Notes under the pieces: generated by a model
Seen by the model: only the letters and a program-made list of their open reading frames with translations
Database searches by the model: none
What the model was told of the DNA's origin: nothing
Position numbers and translations under genes: made by a program
Part shown: piece by piece, positions 7,306 through 16,267 of the stretch
Position numbering within the stretch: the stretch's first letter is position 1
Layout of the letters: every line of letters starts with the position of its first letter
Assembly (NCBI RefSeq): GCF_014648175.1
Contig: NZ_BMQP01000015.1
Span: 62,001 to 126,000 of the forward strand
Length of the DNA stretch: 64,000 nt
Direction: 5' to 3'
DNA from: Planobispora rosea
GTDB taxonomy: Bacteria; Actinomycetota; Actinomycetes; Streptosporangiales; Streptosporangiaceae

Positions 7306-7424
7306 ACGGCGCAGGCACCGGCTCATCCGCCGGGGATGGATTGCTTGACCTGCTGGTGGGCAGACCGACAGGGCGGCCGGTCTCACGAGGGAGATCAGGG
7401 GGAGATCAGGGGGGAGCTGAGGCC

Positions 7425-9986
7425 GTGACGGCGGTGAATTCCGTGCGCGGCTCGCAATGGCCGGGGGCGCTGCGCGCCACCGGACTGCCGGGCGTCCCCG
7501 AGGCGCCTTCGCTGGACCGGCTGGTCCGGCTCGCGGCCCGGGTCCTGAACGCCGCCGTCGTGTCGGTCTCCGCGGTCGATCGTGACCACTGGCTGCTGCT
7601 GGACGCGGCGGGGCCCTCCGGACGACCGGCTCTCCGGCGACAGGACTTCCCGCCGTCCCCTCTCTCCCGGCACCTCGTCGACTCCGGCACCCCGCTGGTC
7701 ATCACCGACCCGCGGGGCGACCGGCGCTGGCAGGGTGATCCCGCCGTCCGCGCGCTGGAAGGAGAGGAGGCGACGGCCTACGCCGCCTTTCCACTCCGTA
7801 CGGCCGGCGGCGAGGTGCTGGGCGTCATGTCCGTGATCGACACCGCGGCCGGCGCGGGGTCCGGGACGTGGAGCCGGGAGCGGACGGAGACCGCCGAGGG
7901 CTTCGCCGCGACGGCGGAGTCGCAGCTCGCCCTCTGGCTGGCGCGCGACGAGGCCGTGCTGACCGGGGCCCGGCTGCAGATGATCCTCGAACGCACCCCC
8001 TACGCCTTCATCTCGATCGCCGTCACCGGGACGGTGACGGCGTGGAACGCCGCCGCCGAGCGGCTGTTCGGCTGGTCGTCGGAGGAGGCCGTCGGGCGGG
8101 ACGTGGCCGATCTGATCATCCCCCGGCCGCTCCGGCAGGCGCACTACGAGGGCCTGCGCCGGGTGCAGGAGACCGGCAGGTCGGCCCTGGCGGGTCAGCG
8201 GCTGGAGATGACCGCCGTCGACCGCAACGGCCGGGAGTTCCCCATCGAGATGGTCCTCCAGGTCAACACCGAGTACGGCGAGTCGGTCTTCCATGCGTTC
8301 CTGACCGACATCAGCGCGCGGCGCCGCAAGGAGATACTGCGGGAGGCCCAGCACGCCGTGGCGCGGGTGCTGGCCGACGCCTCCTCCACCGCCCAGGCCG
8401 CCGTCGGCACGGTCACCGCCGTCACCAGAGCGCTCGGCTGGGCGTGCGGCGAATACTGGCGGGTCGAGCCCGACGAGACCGGCATCACCCGCGTCTGCTC
8501 CTGGAACAGGCCCGACCTGGACCTGTCGGCCTTCACCGGTGACGATCCGGTGACACTGCCACCCGGGCAGGGACTGCCCGGGCTGGTCTGGGTCACCGGC
8601 CGCGACGCCTGGATCCGCGATCTGCCGACCGACCCCAAGGACTTCGCCCGCCGGCAGTCCGCCCTCCAGGCCGGTCTGCACACGGCCGTCGGGCTCCCCG
8701 TGAACAGCGGTCACAAGGTGCTGGGAGTGCTGGCCTTCTTCGCGGACACGATCGAGGACCCCGACGAGGATCTCGTGGCCACCCTCGACGCCATCTCCGC
8801 CCATCTCGGGCGTTACAAGGAACGCCGCCGCGCCGAGGAGCTCACCCTGGCCCTGGCCGCCAGCCGCCGCCATCTCGACCGGATCATCAACCAGCTCAGC
8901 GACTTCGTCTGGACCATCGAGGTGACCGCCGACCGCCGGATCCTGCCGGTCTACACCAGCCCGGACAGCACCGGGGTGTTCGGCGGGACGATCCCCCGCG
9001 GTTCCAACATCCTCCGCCTCATCAGGGAGCACATCCACCCCGACGACATCCCGGCCTTCGAGGCCTACCGCACCACCCTCGCGTCCGGGGAGCCGTCGGA
9101 GGTCGAGTTCCGCATCACCGGCGCCGACGGGGTCGTGCGCTGGCTCTGGACGAGGGCGATCCCCCGTCGTGAGGACGATCGCCTGTTCATCGACGGCATC
9201 AGCACCAATGTCACCGAGCGCCATCAGCTCGCCGAGGAGCGCGAGCGCCTGCTCGTCCGGGAGCAGGAGCAGGTGCGCCGGCTGCGGGAACTCGACCGGA
9301 TGAAGGACGAACTCGTCGCCATGGTCAGCCACGAGCTGCGCAGCCCCATCGGGGCCATCCGCGGTTACGCCGAGATGCTCCTGGACGAGCCCGGCCTCCC
9401 GGACGAGCACCGCATGTTCGTCGATGTCATCGACCGCAAGAGCGCCCACCTGCAACGCCTCGTCGACGACCTGCTGGACCTGGCACGGTTCGACGCCGGG
9501 CACATCAATCTCGACTCCCGGCAGCTGTCCCTGGCCGAGCTGACCTGCCAGGCCGCCGACGACCACCGGCCCGCGGCCGAGGCCAAGGGGCTCACCCTCG
9601 ACACCGACCTGGTCACCGGGGTGACCTTGCAGGCCGACCCGGTACGGCTGCGCCAGGTGCTCGACAACCTGCTGTCCAACGCGATCCGGTACACCCCGCC
9701 GGGGGGAACCGTCTTCCTGGCCGTCAGGCACGACGACGGCGGGGCGGTCGTCACCGTCGCGGACACCGGCATCGGCATTCCCGCCGAGCAGTATCCCCAG
9801 CTGTTCGACCGGTTCTTCCGCGCCTCCACCGCCCTGCAGTCCGGGATCAAGGGCACGGGGCTCGGCCTGGCGATCACCCGCGCGATCGTCGAGGCCCACG
9901 GCGGCACGATCACGGCCACCCCCCGGGAGGGGGGAGGCACCGTCTTCACGGTGCGCCTGCCCGCCGACCCCCCGGCGGAGTCGTAA
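7425..9986 (+). CDS. Multi-sensor (GAF-PAS-GAF-PAS) hybrid-free histidine kinase
   Basis: A protein of about 853 residues without membrane segments, so probably cytosolic. The order is a GAF domain (around 20-155), a PAS domain (190-300; TPYAFISIAVTGTVTAWNAAAERLFGW), a second GAF (310-475), a second PAS (490-605), a short coiled coil, a HisKA domain with H636 (MVSHELRSPIG), and HATPase_c (LLSNAIRYT, DTGIGIP, GTGLGLAIT). The start at GTG 7425 has GGGGAG about 10 nt upstream. An in-frame ATG at 7341 would add 28 residues with no good ribosome site. No response regulator is adjacent, so it is an orphan kinase. It converges on the diguanylate cyclase gene. Confidence 0.87.
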   Translation: MTAVNSVRGSQWPGALRATGLPGVPEAPSLDRLVRLAARVLNAAVVSVSAVDRDHWLLLDAAGPSGRPALRRQDFPPSPLSRHLVDSGTPLVITDPRGDRRWQGDPAVRALEGEEATAYAAFPLRTAGGEVLGVMSVIDTAAGAGSGTWSRERTETAEGFAATAESQLALWLARDEAVLTGARLQMILERTPYAFISIAVTGTVTAWNAAAERLFGWSSEEAVGRDVADLIIPRPLRQAHYEGLRRVQETGRSALAGQRLEMTAVDRNGREFPIEMVLQVNTEYGESVFHAFLTDISARRRKEILREAQHAVARVLADASSTAQAAVGTVTAVTRALGWACGEYWRVEPDETGITRVCSWNRPDLDLSAFTGDDPVTLPPGQGLPGLVWVTGRDAWIRDLPTDPKDFARRQSALQAGLHTAVGLPVNSGHKVLGVLAFFADTIEDPDEDLVATLDAISAHLGRYKERRRAEELTLALAASRRHLDRIINQLSDFVWTIEVTADRRILPVYTSPDSTGVFGGTIPRGSNILRLIREHIHPDDIPAFEAYRTTLASGEPSEVEFRITGADGVVRWLWTRAIPRREDDRLFIDGISTNVTERHQLAEERERLLVREQEQVRRLRELDRMKDELVAMVSHELRSPIGAIRGYAEMLLDEPGLPDEHRMFVDVIDRKSAHLQRLVDDLLDLARFDAGHINLDSRQLSLAELTCQAADDHRPAAEAKGLTLDTDLVTGVTLQADPVRLRQVLDNLLSNAIRYTPPGGTVFLAVRHDDGGAVVTVADTGIGIPAEQYPQLFDRFFRASTALQSGIKGTGLGLAITRAIVEAHGGTITATPREGGGTVFTVRLPADPPAES

Positions 9987-9997
9987 GCCGGTGCGCA

Positions 9998-10068
9998 CTC
10001 AGCCGTGAGCCGGTGCGGGCTCCCACGCCTCGCGGCTGAGACGTAGGCCGGTCCGGGGCCCGCACCGG
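9998..10068. terminator. Nested inverted repeats between convergent genes
   Basis: CCGGTGCGGGC (10010-10020) pairs with GCCCGCACCGG (10058-10068). A competing pair, CTCAGCCG (9998-10005) with CGGCTGAG (10033-10040), overlaps it. The convergent position suggests a bidirectional terminator. Confidence 0.5.
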
Positions 10069-10070
10069 GG

Positions 10071-11708
10071 TCAGGCCGCCTCGGTCCCGGCCTCGGCGGC
10101 CCCCGCGGTCCCCGGCGGCCGGGGCACGGCCCGCTCGACGCGGTCCCGGCCCAGCCGCTTGGCCTCGTACAGCGCCTCGTCGGCGATCCTCAGCAGGTCC
10201 GCCGGGCTCGACACCTCCGCGGAGAGGGTGGCGACACCGGCGCTGAACGTCACCGAGAGCAGGTCTTCCCCCACACCGACGGAGGTTCCCTTCACCCGTT
10301 CGCGCAGCGCGTCGATCCGCGCCCAGGCGGCCTCCGCCGTCGCACCGGGCAGGACGAGCACGAACTCCTCCCCGCCGTAACGGGCCACCACGTCGTCGTG
10401 GCGGACCTCGCCGACGAGCGTCCTCGCGACGTGGACCAGGACGCTGTCGCCTTCGCCGTGTCCGTAGGTGTCGTTGATCCGCTTGAAGTGGTCGACGTCG
10501 AGGAGCGCGAGGCTGAGCGGCGTACCGTCCTCCACGGCCCGCGAGAACTCCCCGGCCAGCACGTCCATCAGGCGCCGGCGGTTGTACAGCCCGGTCAGCG
10601 GGTCCCGTACGGCCTGCTCGGCCAGGTCCGCGCGGAGCGCCTCGATCGTCTCCAGCTGCTCGCGCAGCCGTACGTTGGACTCCTCCGCCTCGCGCCGCCG
10701 CCGGTTGGCCTCGGTGGTGTCGCGGGCCACGAGCACCCAGCCGATGCTCTCACCCCGGCGGTCGCGGAGGACGCTGGTCCGCACATGCAGATCGACGTCC
10801 CGGCCCAGCACGTTGGTGACGTCCTGCTCGGTGTCGACGTCCTCGGCCGGGAAGAGGCCGAGGCCGGGGATCTCGGCCAGCGAGCTCCCCTCCGGTCGGT
10901 CGGACAGACCGGCCTTGCGCAGCAGGGCCCGGGCCGAGGCGTTGACGTTGAGGATCCGGCCGGAGCGGTCGATCACACCGACCGCGTCGCCGATCGTGTC
11001 GAACACCTGGTCGAGCGCCACCTGGATCTGCTGCTGCGGCAGCGAGCGCACCAGCACCCCGTAGGCGATGATCATGCTGACGGCGAGTCCGGCCGCGGTC
11101 AGGTCCACGGTGGGGGCCGGCAGGGAAAGACCGACGACGTTGGCCACGATCGGCGGGACGAACGCGGCGATCGTCCAGTCGTGCAGCTCCCGCCGGCCCG
11201 GGGGCGCCTGCCGGCGGGCCCGCACCACCAGGACGAAGCTGACTGTGAGCAGGCTGTAGATGTAGGCAGTGTGCGGCCAGAAGGCCGCGCCCAGGACGGG
11301 GACGAGCCCTCCCCCGGGGCCGACCGGCTCGAACCGGTCGAAGAACAGGTGGTGCCACGGGTTGGTCAGCATCGCGCCCGCCGCCGCCACCGGTTCGATC
11401 GACAGCAGCAGCAGGGTCCGGCGGGTGACCCGCCAGGCGCGGTCCGCCACGATCCTGGACAGGCAGAAAACGGAGGCCACGACGACGGCCGACATCAGAT
11501 ACGAGGCGGTCGCGAGGAGCCAGGCGGCGGTCGGATGGGACACCAGGACCTGGGCCAGGTTCAGCAGGGACAGCACGGCGGTCACCGTCCCCATGAAGCT
11601 GTTCACACCGGAGAGCGGGGACTGCCACCGCGGGAGCCGGTGGACGATCGTCACCGCGCCGGCCACGGCGGCCGACATCGCGAACGCGATGGCGAAGGCC
11701 ACTGCCAT
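10071..11708 (-). CDS. Membrane-bound PAS-GGDEF diguanylate cyclase
   Basis: A protein of 545 residues. The N-terminal half has about seven hydrophobic helices (residues 1-215), like the 7TM input modules of bacterial receptors. A PAS domain (about 220-330; DTIGDAVGVIDRSGRILNVNASARALL) and a coiled coil follow. The GGDEF domain is at about 365-520 with an intact GGEEF signature at 445-449. The inhibitory I-site RHDD lies exactly five residues before it, so the enzyme should make cyclic di-GMP and be feedback-inhibited. In actinomycetes cyclic di-GMP times development. The start is ATG 11708; GTG 11702 has better Shine-Dalgarno spacing. No EAL domain is present. Confidence 0.9.
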   Translation of the reverse strand: MAVAFAIAFAMSAAVAGAVTIVHRLPRWQSPLSGVNSFMGTVTAVLSLLNLAQVLVSHPTAAWLLATASYLMSAVVVASVFCLSRIVADRAWRVTRRTLLLLSIEPVAAAGAMLTNPWHHLFFDRFEPVGPGGGLVPVLGAAFWPHTAYIYSLLTVSFVLVVRARRQAPPGRRELHDWTIAAFVPPIVANVVGLSLPAPTVDLTAAGLAVSMIIAYGVLVRSLPQQQIQVALDQVFDTIGDAVGVIDRSGRILNVNASARALLRKAGLSDRPEGSSLAEIPGLGLFPAEDVDTEQDVTNVLGRDVDLHVRTSVLRDRRGESIGWVLVARDTTEANRRRREAEESNVRLREQLETIEALRADLAEQAVRDPLTGLYNRRRLMDVLAGEFSRAVEDGTPLSLALLDVDHFKRINDTYGHGEGDSVLVHVARTLVGEVRHDDVVARYGGEEFVLVLPGATAEAAWARIDALRERVKGTSVGVGEDLLSVTFSAGVATLSAEVSSPADLLRIADEALYEAKRLGRDRVERAVPRPPGTAGAAEAGTEAA

Positions 11709-11868
11709 GGACTCCCCTTCTCCCCGTAACCGGCCCGGTGCGTATCGTGTTCTCCATCGGCACGGGCATCGCCCGCCTGAGCACAAGCCAGGGGAAACCG
11801 AGCAGGTCCGGGCCGGGAACCGGGGCCGGGCCCGGATCCACCCCGGTGACGGAGCCGGAGTTACGATC

Positions 11869-12852
11869 GTGCCCGTGAAACAGCACACATTGGGCAAAAC
11901 GGGCAAGAAGGTCGGCGTCGTGGGACTCGGCGCCTGGCAGCTGGGCGCCGACTGGGGCGAGGTCGGCGAGGACGAGGCGCTGGCCATTCTCACCGCCGCC
12001 GTGGATGCCGGCACGACGTTCATCGACACCGCCGACGTGTACGGCGACGGCCGCAGCGAGCGGATCATCGGGCAGTTCGTCAAGGACAGGCCCGGCCTGA
12101 CCGTGGCCACGAAGATGGGCCGCCGGGTGGCCCAGGAGCCGTCGGCCTACACCCTCGACAACTTCCGCGCCTGGACCGACCGGTCCCGCGCCAACCTCGG
12201 CGTGGACACCCTCGACCTGGTGCAGCTGCACTGCCCGCCCACCCCGGTCTACTCCGCCGACGCCGTCTTCGACGCCCTGGACACCCTCGTGCAGGAGCGG
12301 CGCGTGGCCGCCTACGGGGTGAGCGTGGAGACCTGCGAGGAGGCGCTGACCGCCATCGCCCGGCCGGGCGTGGCGACCGTGCAGATCATCCTCAACGCCT
12401 TCCGGCTCAAGCCGCTGGAGCGGGTGCTCCCGGCGGCGGCCGAGGCCGGGGTCGGCATCATCGCCCGCGTCCCGCTGGCCAGCGGCCTGCTGTCGGGCAA
12501 GTACAACGAGTCCACGGTCTTCGCCGAGGACGACCACCGCACCTACAACCGGCACGGCGAGGCCTTCGACGTGGGCGAGACCTTCTCCGGCGTCGACTAC
12601 ACCACCGGCCTGGCCGCGGTGCGCCGCCTGGCCCCGCTGGTGCCCGAGGGGCTGACCATGGCGCAGTTCGCACTGCGCTGGATCCTCGACCAGCCGGGTG
12701 TGTCGGTGGTCATCCCCGGTGCCCGCAACGCCGCCCAGGCCCGCGCCAACGCGGCGGCGGACCGGGCGGAGTCCCTGCCGGAGGAGACGCTGCGCGCCGT
12801 ACAGGAGGTCTACGACGAGCTGATCCGGCCCCAGGTGCACCACCGCTGGTGA
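11869..12852 (+). CDS. Aldo/keto reductase
   Basis: A protein of 327 residues starting at GTG 11869, with GGAG 8 nt upstream. The AKR catalytic tetrad is visible: Asp and Tyr in FIDTADVYG, Lys in VATKMGRR, His in LVQLHCPP. The C-terminal NADPH-binding segment is VVIPGARNAAQARANAAA. Its length is normal for the family. It is divergent from the diguanylate cyclase gene and followed by a strong hairpin, so it is probably transcribed alone. The substrate is unknown. Confidence 0.92.
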   Translation: MPVKQHTLGKTGKKVGVVGLGAWQLGADWGEVGEDEALAILTAAVDAGTTFIDTADVYGDGRSERIIGQFVKDRPGLTVATKMGRRVAQEPSAYTLDNFRAWTDRSRANLGVDTLDLVQLHCPPTPVYSADAVFDALDTLVQERRVAAYGVSVETCEEALTAIARPGVATVQIILNAFRLKPLERVLPAAAEAGVGIIARVPLASGLLSGKYNESTVFAEDDHRTYNRHGEAFDVGETFSGVDYTTGLAAVRRLAPLVPEGLTMAQFALRWILDQPGVSVVIPGARNAAQARANAAADRAESLPEETLRAVQEVYDELIRPQVHHRW

Positions 12853-12858
12853 CGGGAG

Positions 12859-12894
12859 GGGCGGCGGGCGGGGACCGGCCCCGGCCCGCCGCCC
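12859..12894 (+). terminator. Hairpin after aldo/keto reductase gene
   Basis: A perfect 11-bp stem, GGGCGGCGGGC / GCCCGCCGCCC, with a 14-nt loop begins 6 nt after the stop codon. Confidence 0.65.
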
Positions 12895-12962
12895 TCCGCC
12901 GCTCGCGGGCGGCACCCCGGCCCATGTTTGACATCTCCCACACGGTGACGGATGGTTGTTCG

Positions 12963-12994
12963 TATAAAGGACGTTAATGTCCGATAAGCGGACA
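12963..12994 (+). promoter_or_regulatory. Promoter/operator of the homogentisate operon
   Basis: Upstream of hmgA there is a perfect inverted repeat TGTCCG-ATAAG-CGGACA (12978-12994) and, overlapping it, GGAC-N6-GTCC (12969-12982). A TATAAA hexamer at 12963-12968 could be the -10. A consensus TTGACA lies further upstream at 12928-12933, too far (29 bp) to pair with it. Repression by a catabolic regulator is likely, but no regulator gene is adjacent. Confidence 0.5.
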
Positions 12995-13024
12995 CTCTAA
13001 AGCGAGCAGGGCGGGAGAGAGCAG

Positions 13025-14194
13025 ATGCCGTACTACCGCGTCGTGGGCGAGGTACCCCGTAAGCGACACGTCCAGTTCCGGCGACCCGACGGCGGGCTGT
13101 ACGCCGAGGAGCTGATGGGCGAGGAGGGGTTCTCCAGCGACTCGTCCCTCCTCTACCACCGGCACCTCCCCACCGCGATCCTCAAGGCCGAGCCGGTCGA
13201 GCCCCCCGCCGCCTCGGCTCTGACCCCCAACCTGCCCCTCTCCCCCCGCCACTTCCGCACCCAGGACCTCCCGGCAGGCGGCGACCTGGTCACCGGGCGC
13301 GGGCTGCTGGCGGGCAACGCCGACGTCCGCATGTCGTACGTCGCGACCGAGGCCCCCAGCGAGCTCTACCGCAACTCCATGGGCGACGAGTGCGTCTACA
13401 TCGCCAGCGGACGGGTCGTGTTCGAGTCCACCTACGGCGCCCTGGAGGCCGCCGAGGGCGACTACGTCGTCGTCCCGACCGGCACGATCCACCGCTGGGT
13501 GCCCGACGGCCGGGTGACGGCCTTCGTCATCGAGGCCGCCGGGCACATCCGCCCGCCCAAGCGCTACCTGTCGAAGTACGGCCAGTTCCTGGAGCACGCC
13601 CCCTACTGCGAGCGCGACCTGCGCAGCCCGCAGGAGACGCTGATCGTCGAGGGCGAGGAGGTGCCGGTGCTGGTCCGCACGCGCGGTGGCCTGACCCGGC
13701 TGGTCTACCGCAACCACCCCTTCGACGTGGTCGGCTGGGACGGCTGCCTGTACCCCTACGCGTTCAACATCAACGACTTCGAGCCGATCGTGAAGGGCAT
13801 CCACGCCCCGCCCCCGGTCCACCAGACCTTCGAGGGCCCGAACTTCGTGATCTGCTCCTTCTGCCCCCGGCCGCTGGACTTCCACCCCGAGGCCGTGCCG
13901 ATCCCGTACAACCACCACAACGTCGACTCCGACGAGCTGATGTTCTACGCCGGCGGTGACTACAGCGCGCGCAAGGGCTCCGGCATCGACGTCGGCTCGA
14001 TCTCGCTGCACCCGGCCGGGTTCACCCACGGCCCGCAGCCCGGCGCCGTCGAGGCGGTCATCGAGGCGGTACGGCAGGGACACACCCGCACCAACGAACT
14101 GGCCGTCATGGTCGACACCTTCCGCCCCCTCGACCTGGGCCCCGCCGCCCTGTCGGTGGAGGACCCCGGCTACGCGTGGACCTGGGCGCGATGA
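13025..14194 (+). CDS. hmgA: Homogentisate 1,2-dioxygenase
   Basis: A cupin-fold Fe(II) enzyme of 389 residues that opens the ring of homogentisate to maleylacetoacetate in tyrosine and phenylalanine breakdown. The sequence starts MPYYRVVGEVPRKRH. It has a metal-site region YNHHNVDSDELMFY and the C-terminal segment HPAGFTHGPQPGAVEA, in line with the shorter actinobacterial form of the enzyme (plant and animal forms are about 440 residues). GGGAGAGAGC precedes the ATG. The stop codon overlaps the next gene as ATGA, and fumarylacetoacetase follows, which fixes the pathway. Confidence 0.93.
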   Translation: MPYYRVVGEVPRKRHVQFRRPDGGLYAEELMGEEGFSSDSSLLYHRHLPTAILKAEPVEPPAASALTPNLPLSPRHFRTQDLPAGGDLVTGRGLLAGNADVRMSYVATEAPSELYRNSMGDECVYIASGRVVFESTYGALEAAEGDYVVVPTGTIHRWVPDGRVTAFVIEAAGHIRPPKRYLSKYGQFLEHAPYCERDLRSPQETLIVEGEEVPVLVRTRGGLTRLVYRNHPFDVVGWDGCLYPYAFNINDFEPIVKGIHAPPPVHQTFEGPNFVICSFCPRPLDFHPEAVPIPYNHHNVDSDELMFYAGGDYSARKGSGIDVGSISLHPAGFTHGPQPGAVEAVIEAVRQGHTRTNELAVMVDTFRPLDLGPAALSVEDPGYAWTWAR

Positions 14195-15036
14195 CCATGG
14201 CGACGACTCCCGCGACTCCCGCGACTCCCCCGAGCATGATGACGACGAGACTCTTCCGCGACCTCGTCGACGACGCGGGGCTGTTCCCGCCCACCGCCCT
14301 GCCGATGGACGAGGCGCTGGCCCGACACCGGAGCGACCTGGACGCGGGCCACCCGGTCCTCACCCACCGCTTCCTGTGCCCGGCGAGCCGGCTGCCCGCG
14401 CTCCGCGCCGCCCTGTCCTTCCCGATCCGGCTCGGGCTGATCCTCGACACTCCGGACCTGCCGCCGCTCGACGGCCTGGACGTGGAACTCGTCGAGATCC
14501 CGGGCGCCCGGTTCGAGACACCGTCCGGACGGATCGAGATCCCCGCCGATCCCGGGCCTCCCGGCACGAGGGCGCGCCGGTTCGTCGAGGTCACCGCGGC
14601 TCAGCTCCCGGTCGCCCCGCCGGAGGGGACCGGCCTGAAGATCAGATGTGGCGGGTCCTCCGCGGAGTCCTTCCCCAGCCCGCACGACCTCGGCGCCTTC
14701 ATCTCCCACTGCGCGGGCCACGGCATCCCGTTCAAGGCCACCGCCGGGCTGCACCACGCGGTCCGGCACTTCGACCCGGCGCTCGGCACCGACCGGCACG
14801 GCTTCCTCAACCTGGTCCTCGCGGTCGTCGCGGCCGTCGAGGGACGCGACCCTGTGCCGGTGCTGAAGCTGACCGACGTGGGCGAGCTGGTCCGGCTGGC
14901 GCGGGCCGTACCGGACGAGACCGCGCGGCGGGCCAGAGAGCTGCTGGTGTCCTACGGCTCGTGCAGCACGAGCACCCCGATCGACGATCTGCGCGCCCTC
15001 GGGCTGACCAGGCTGACCAAGGAGGACGACCGATGA
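14191..15036 (+). CDS. Unknown protein of the homogentisate operon
   Basis: A protein of 281 residues between hmgA and fahA, with ATGA overlaps on both sides, so certainly co-translated with them. After a Thr/Pro-rich start it shows a regular alternation of hydrophobic strands and helices. Conserved-looking segments are VDDAGLFPPTALPM, GLKIRCGG, GIPFKATAGLHHAVR and HGFLNLVLA. The pattern suggests a TIM-barrel-like fold, and the Lys in FKATAG recalls aldolase or phosphate-binding barrels. I know of no established function. Maleylacetoacetate isomerase, the missing step between its neighbours, is one hypothesis, though the sequence is not glutathione-transferase-like. Confidence 0.75.
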   Translation: MTMATTPATPATPPSMMTTRLFRDLVDDAGLFPPTALPMDEALARHRSDLDAGHPVLTHRFLCPASRLPALRAALSFPIRLGLILDTPDLPPLDGLDVELVEIPGARFETPSGRIEIPADPGPPGTRARRFVEVTAAQLPVAPPEGTGLKIRCGGSSAESFPSPHDLGAFISHCAGHGIPFKATAGLHHAVRHFDPALGTDRHGFLNLVLAVVAAVEGRDPVPVLKLTDVGELVRLARAVPDETARRARELLVSYGSCSTSTPIDDLRALGLTRLTKEDDR

Positions 15037-16178
15037 CCGCGAGCCCCTGGGGCCTCGACAACCTGCCCTACGGGGTGTTCTCCCGCACCGGCGGTGAGAC
15101 GCCCCGCGTGGGCGTCCGGTACGGCGACCACGTGCTCGACCTGGCCGGGGCGCTGCACGACGAGGTGTTCGCCACCGGTTCGCTCAACGCGTTCATGGCC
15201 CGCGGCTCCGCCGCCTGGCGCGACACCCGCGCGGTGATCCGCAACAAGCTGGCCACCGACCCGGCCGCCGTCGAGCCGCACCTGATCCCGCTGGACCGGG
15301 TCAGGCTGCACCTGCCGATCGAGGTGGGCGACTACGTCGACTTCTACTGCTCGCTGGAGCACGCCTCCAACCTCGGCCGGATGTTCCGCCCCGACGAGGA
15401 GCCGCTGAAGCCCAACTGGCGGCACCTGCCGGTCGGCTACCACGGCCGGTCCGGGACCGTCGTCGTCTCCGGCACCCCGATCGTCCGCCCGTCCGGGCAG
15501 CGCGGCGCCGGGGTCTTCGGCCCCTCCGCGAAACTGGACATCGAGGCGGAGCTCGGCTTCGTGGTGGGCGGGCCGTCCCCGCTGGGCGGGCGCGCGGGCC
15601 GGTTCGAAGATCACGTCTTCGGTGTGACGCTGGTCAACGACTGGAGCGCCCGGGACATCCAGGCGTGGGAGTACGTTCCGCTGGGGCCCTTTCTCGGTAA
15701 ATCCTTCGCGACCTCGATCTCCCCGTGGATCACTCCGCTGGAGGCGCTCGCCTCCGCCCGCGTCCCGGGGCGCGCGCAGGACCCCGAGCCCCTGGACTAC
15801 CTGCGACGCGCCGGGCAGTGGGGGCTCGACCTGGCCCTGGAGGTCCGGCTGAACGGCGAGGTCGTCTCGCGCCCGCCGTACCGGGAGATGTACTGGACGC
15901 CCGACCAGATGCTCGCCCACATGACCGTCAACGGCGCCTCCCTGAGGGTCGGCGACCTGTACGCCAGCGGCACGGTCTCCGGCCCCGAGGCGGGCCAGCG
16001 CGGCTCGTTCATCGAGCTGACCTGGAACGGAACCGAACCGATCAAGCTGTCCGACGGGTCGGTGCGGACCTTCCTGGAGGACGGCGACACCGTCACGATC
16101 ACCGCGACCGCGCCGGGCCCGGACGGGAACGTGATCGCCCTGGGCGAGGTGTCGGGAACCGTCAACCCTGCGAGGTAA
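15033..16178 (+). CDS. fahA: Fumarylacetoacetase
   Basis: A protein of 381 residues that hydrolyses fumarylacetoacetate to fumarate and acetoacetate, the last step of the homogentisate route. Family landmarks are DFYCSLEHASNLGRMFRP, YHGRSGTVVVSG, LDIEAELGFVVG (metal-binding Glu residues), LVNDWSARDIQAWE and LGPFLGKSFATSISPW. The ATG overlaps the preceding stop (ATGA). The SH3-like N-terminal domain is present, so this is full FAH and not the short FAH-fold hydrolase. Confidence 0.94.
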   Translation: MTASPWGLDNLPYGVFSRTGGETPRVGVRYGDHVLDLAGALHDEVFATGSLNAFMARGSAAWRDTRAVIRNKLATDPAAVEPHLIPLDRVRLHLPIEVGDYVDFYCSLEHASNLGRMFRPDEEPLKPNWRHLPVGYHGRSGTVVVSGTPIVRPSGQRGAGVFGPSAKLDIEAELGFVVGGPSPLGGRAGRFEDHVFGVTLVNDWSARDIQAWEYVPLGPFLGKSFATSISPWITPLEALASARVPGRAQDPEPLDYLRRAGQWGLDLALEVRLNGEVVSRPPYREMYWTPDQMLAHMTVNGASLRVGDLYASGTVSGPEAGQRGSFIELTWNGTEPIKLSDGSVRTFLEDGDTVTITATAPGPDGNVIALGEVSGTVNPAR

Positions 16179-16205
16179 GTCCACGATGTGACTCGGCGTG
16201 CTTAG

Positions 16206-16226
16206 GCGCTCACTGAGCGCTAATCT
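16206..16226 (+). promoter_or_regulatory. Inverted repeat and possible -10 before the transpeptidase gene
   Basis: GCGCTC-ACT-GAGCGC (16206-16220) runs straight into TAATCT (16221-16226), a possible -10 hexamer 36 nt before the ATG. An operator or a terminator of the upstream operon are both possible. Confidence 0.4.
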
Positions 16227-16267
16227 TGGCAGCCGACCGTCCGTGAACTCCCCGAAAGCAGGAATCG

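Noticed and set aside
7341..7424. ATG 7341 as the start of the PAS/GAF kinase
   Set aside because: No good ribosome site precedes it, and it adds 28 low-complexity residues; GTG 7425 has a better Shine-Dalgarno.
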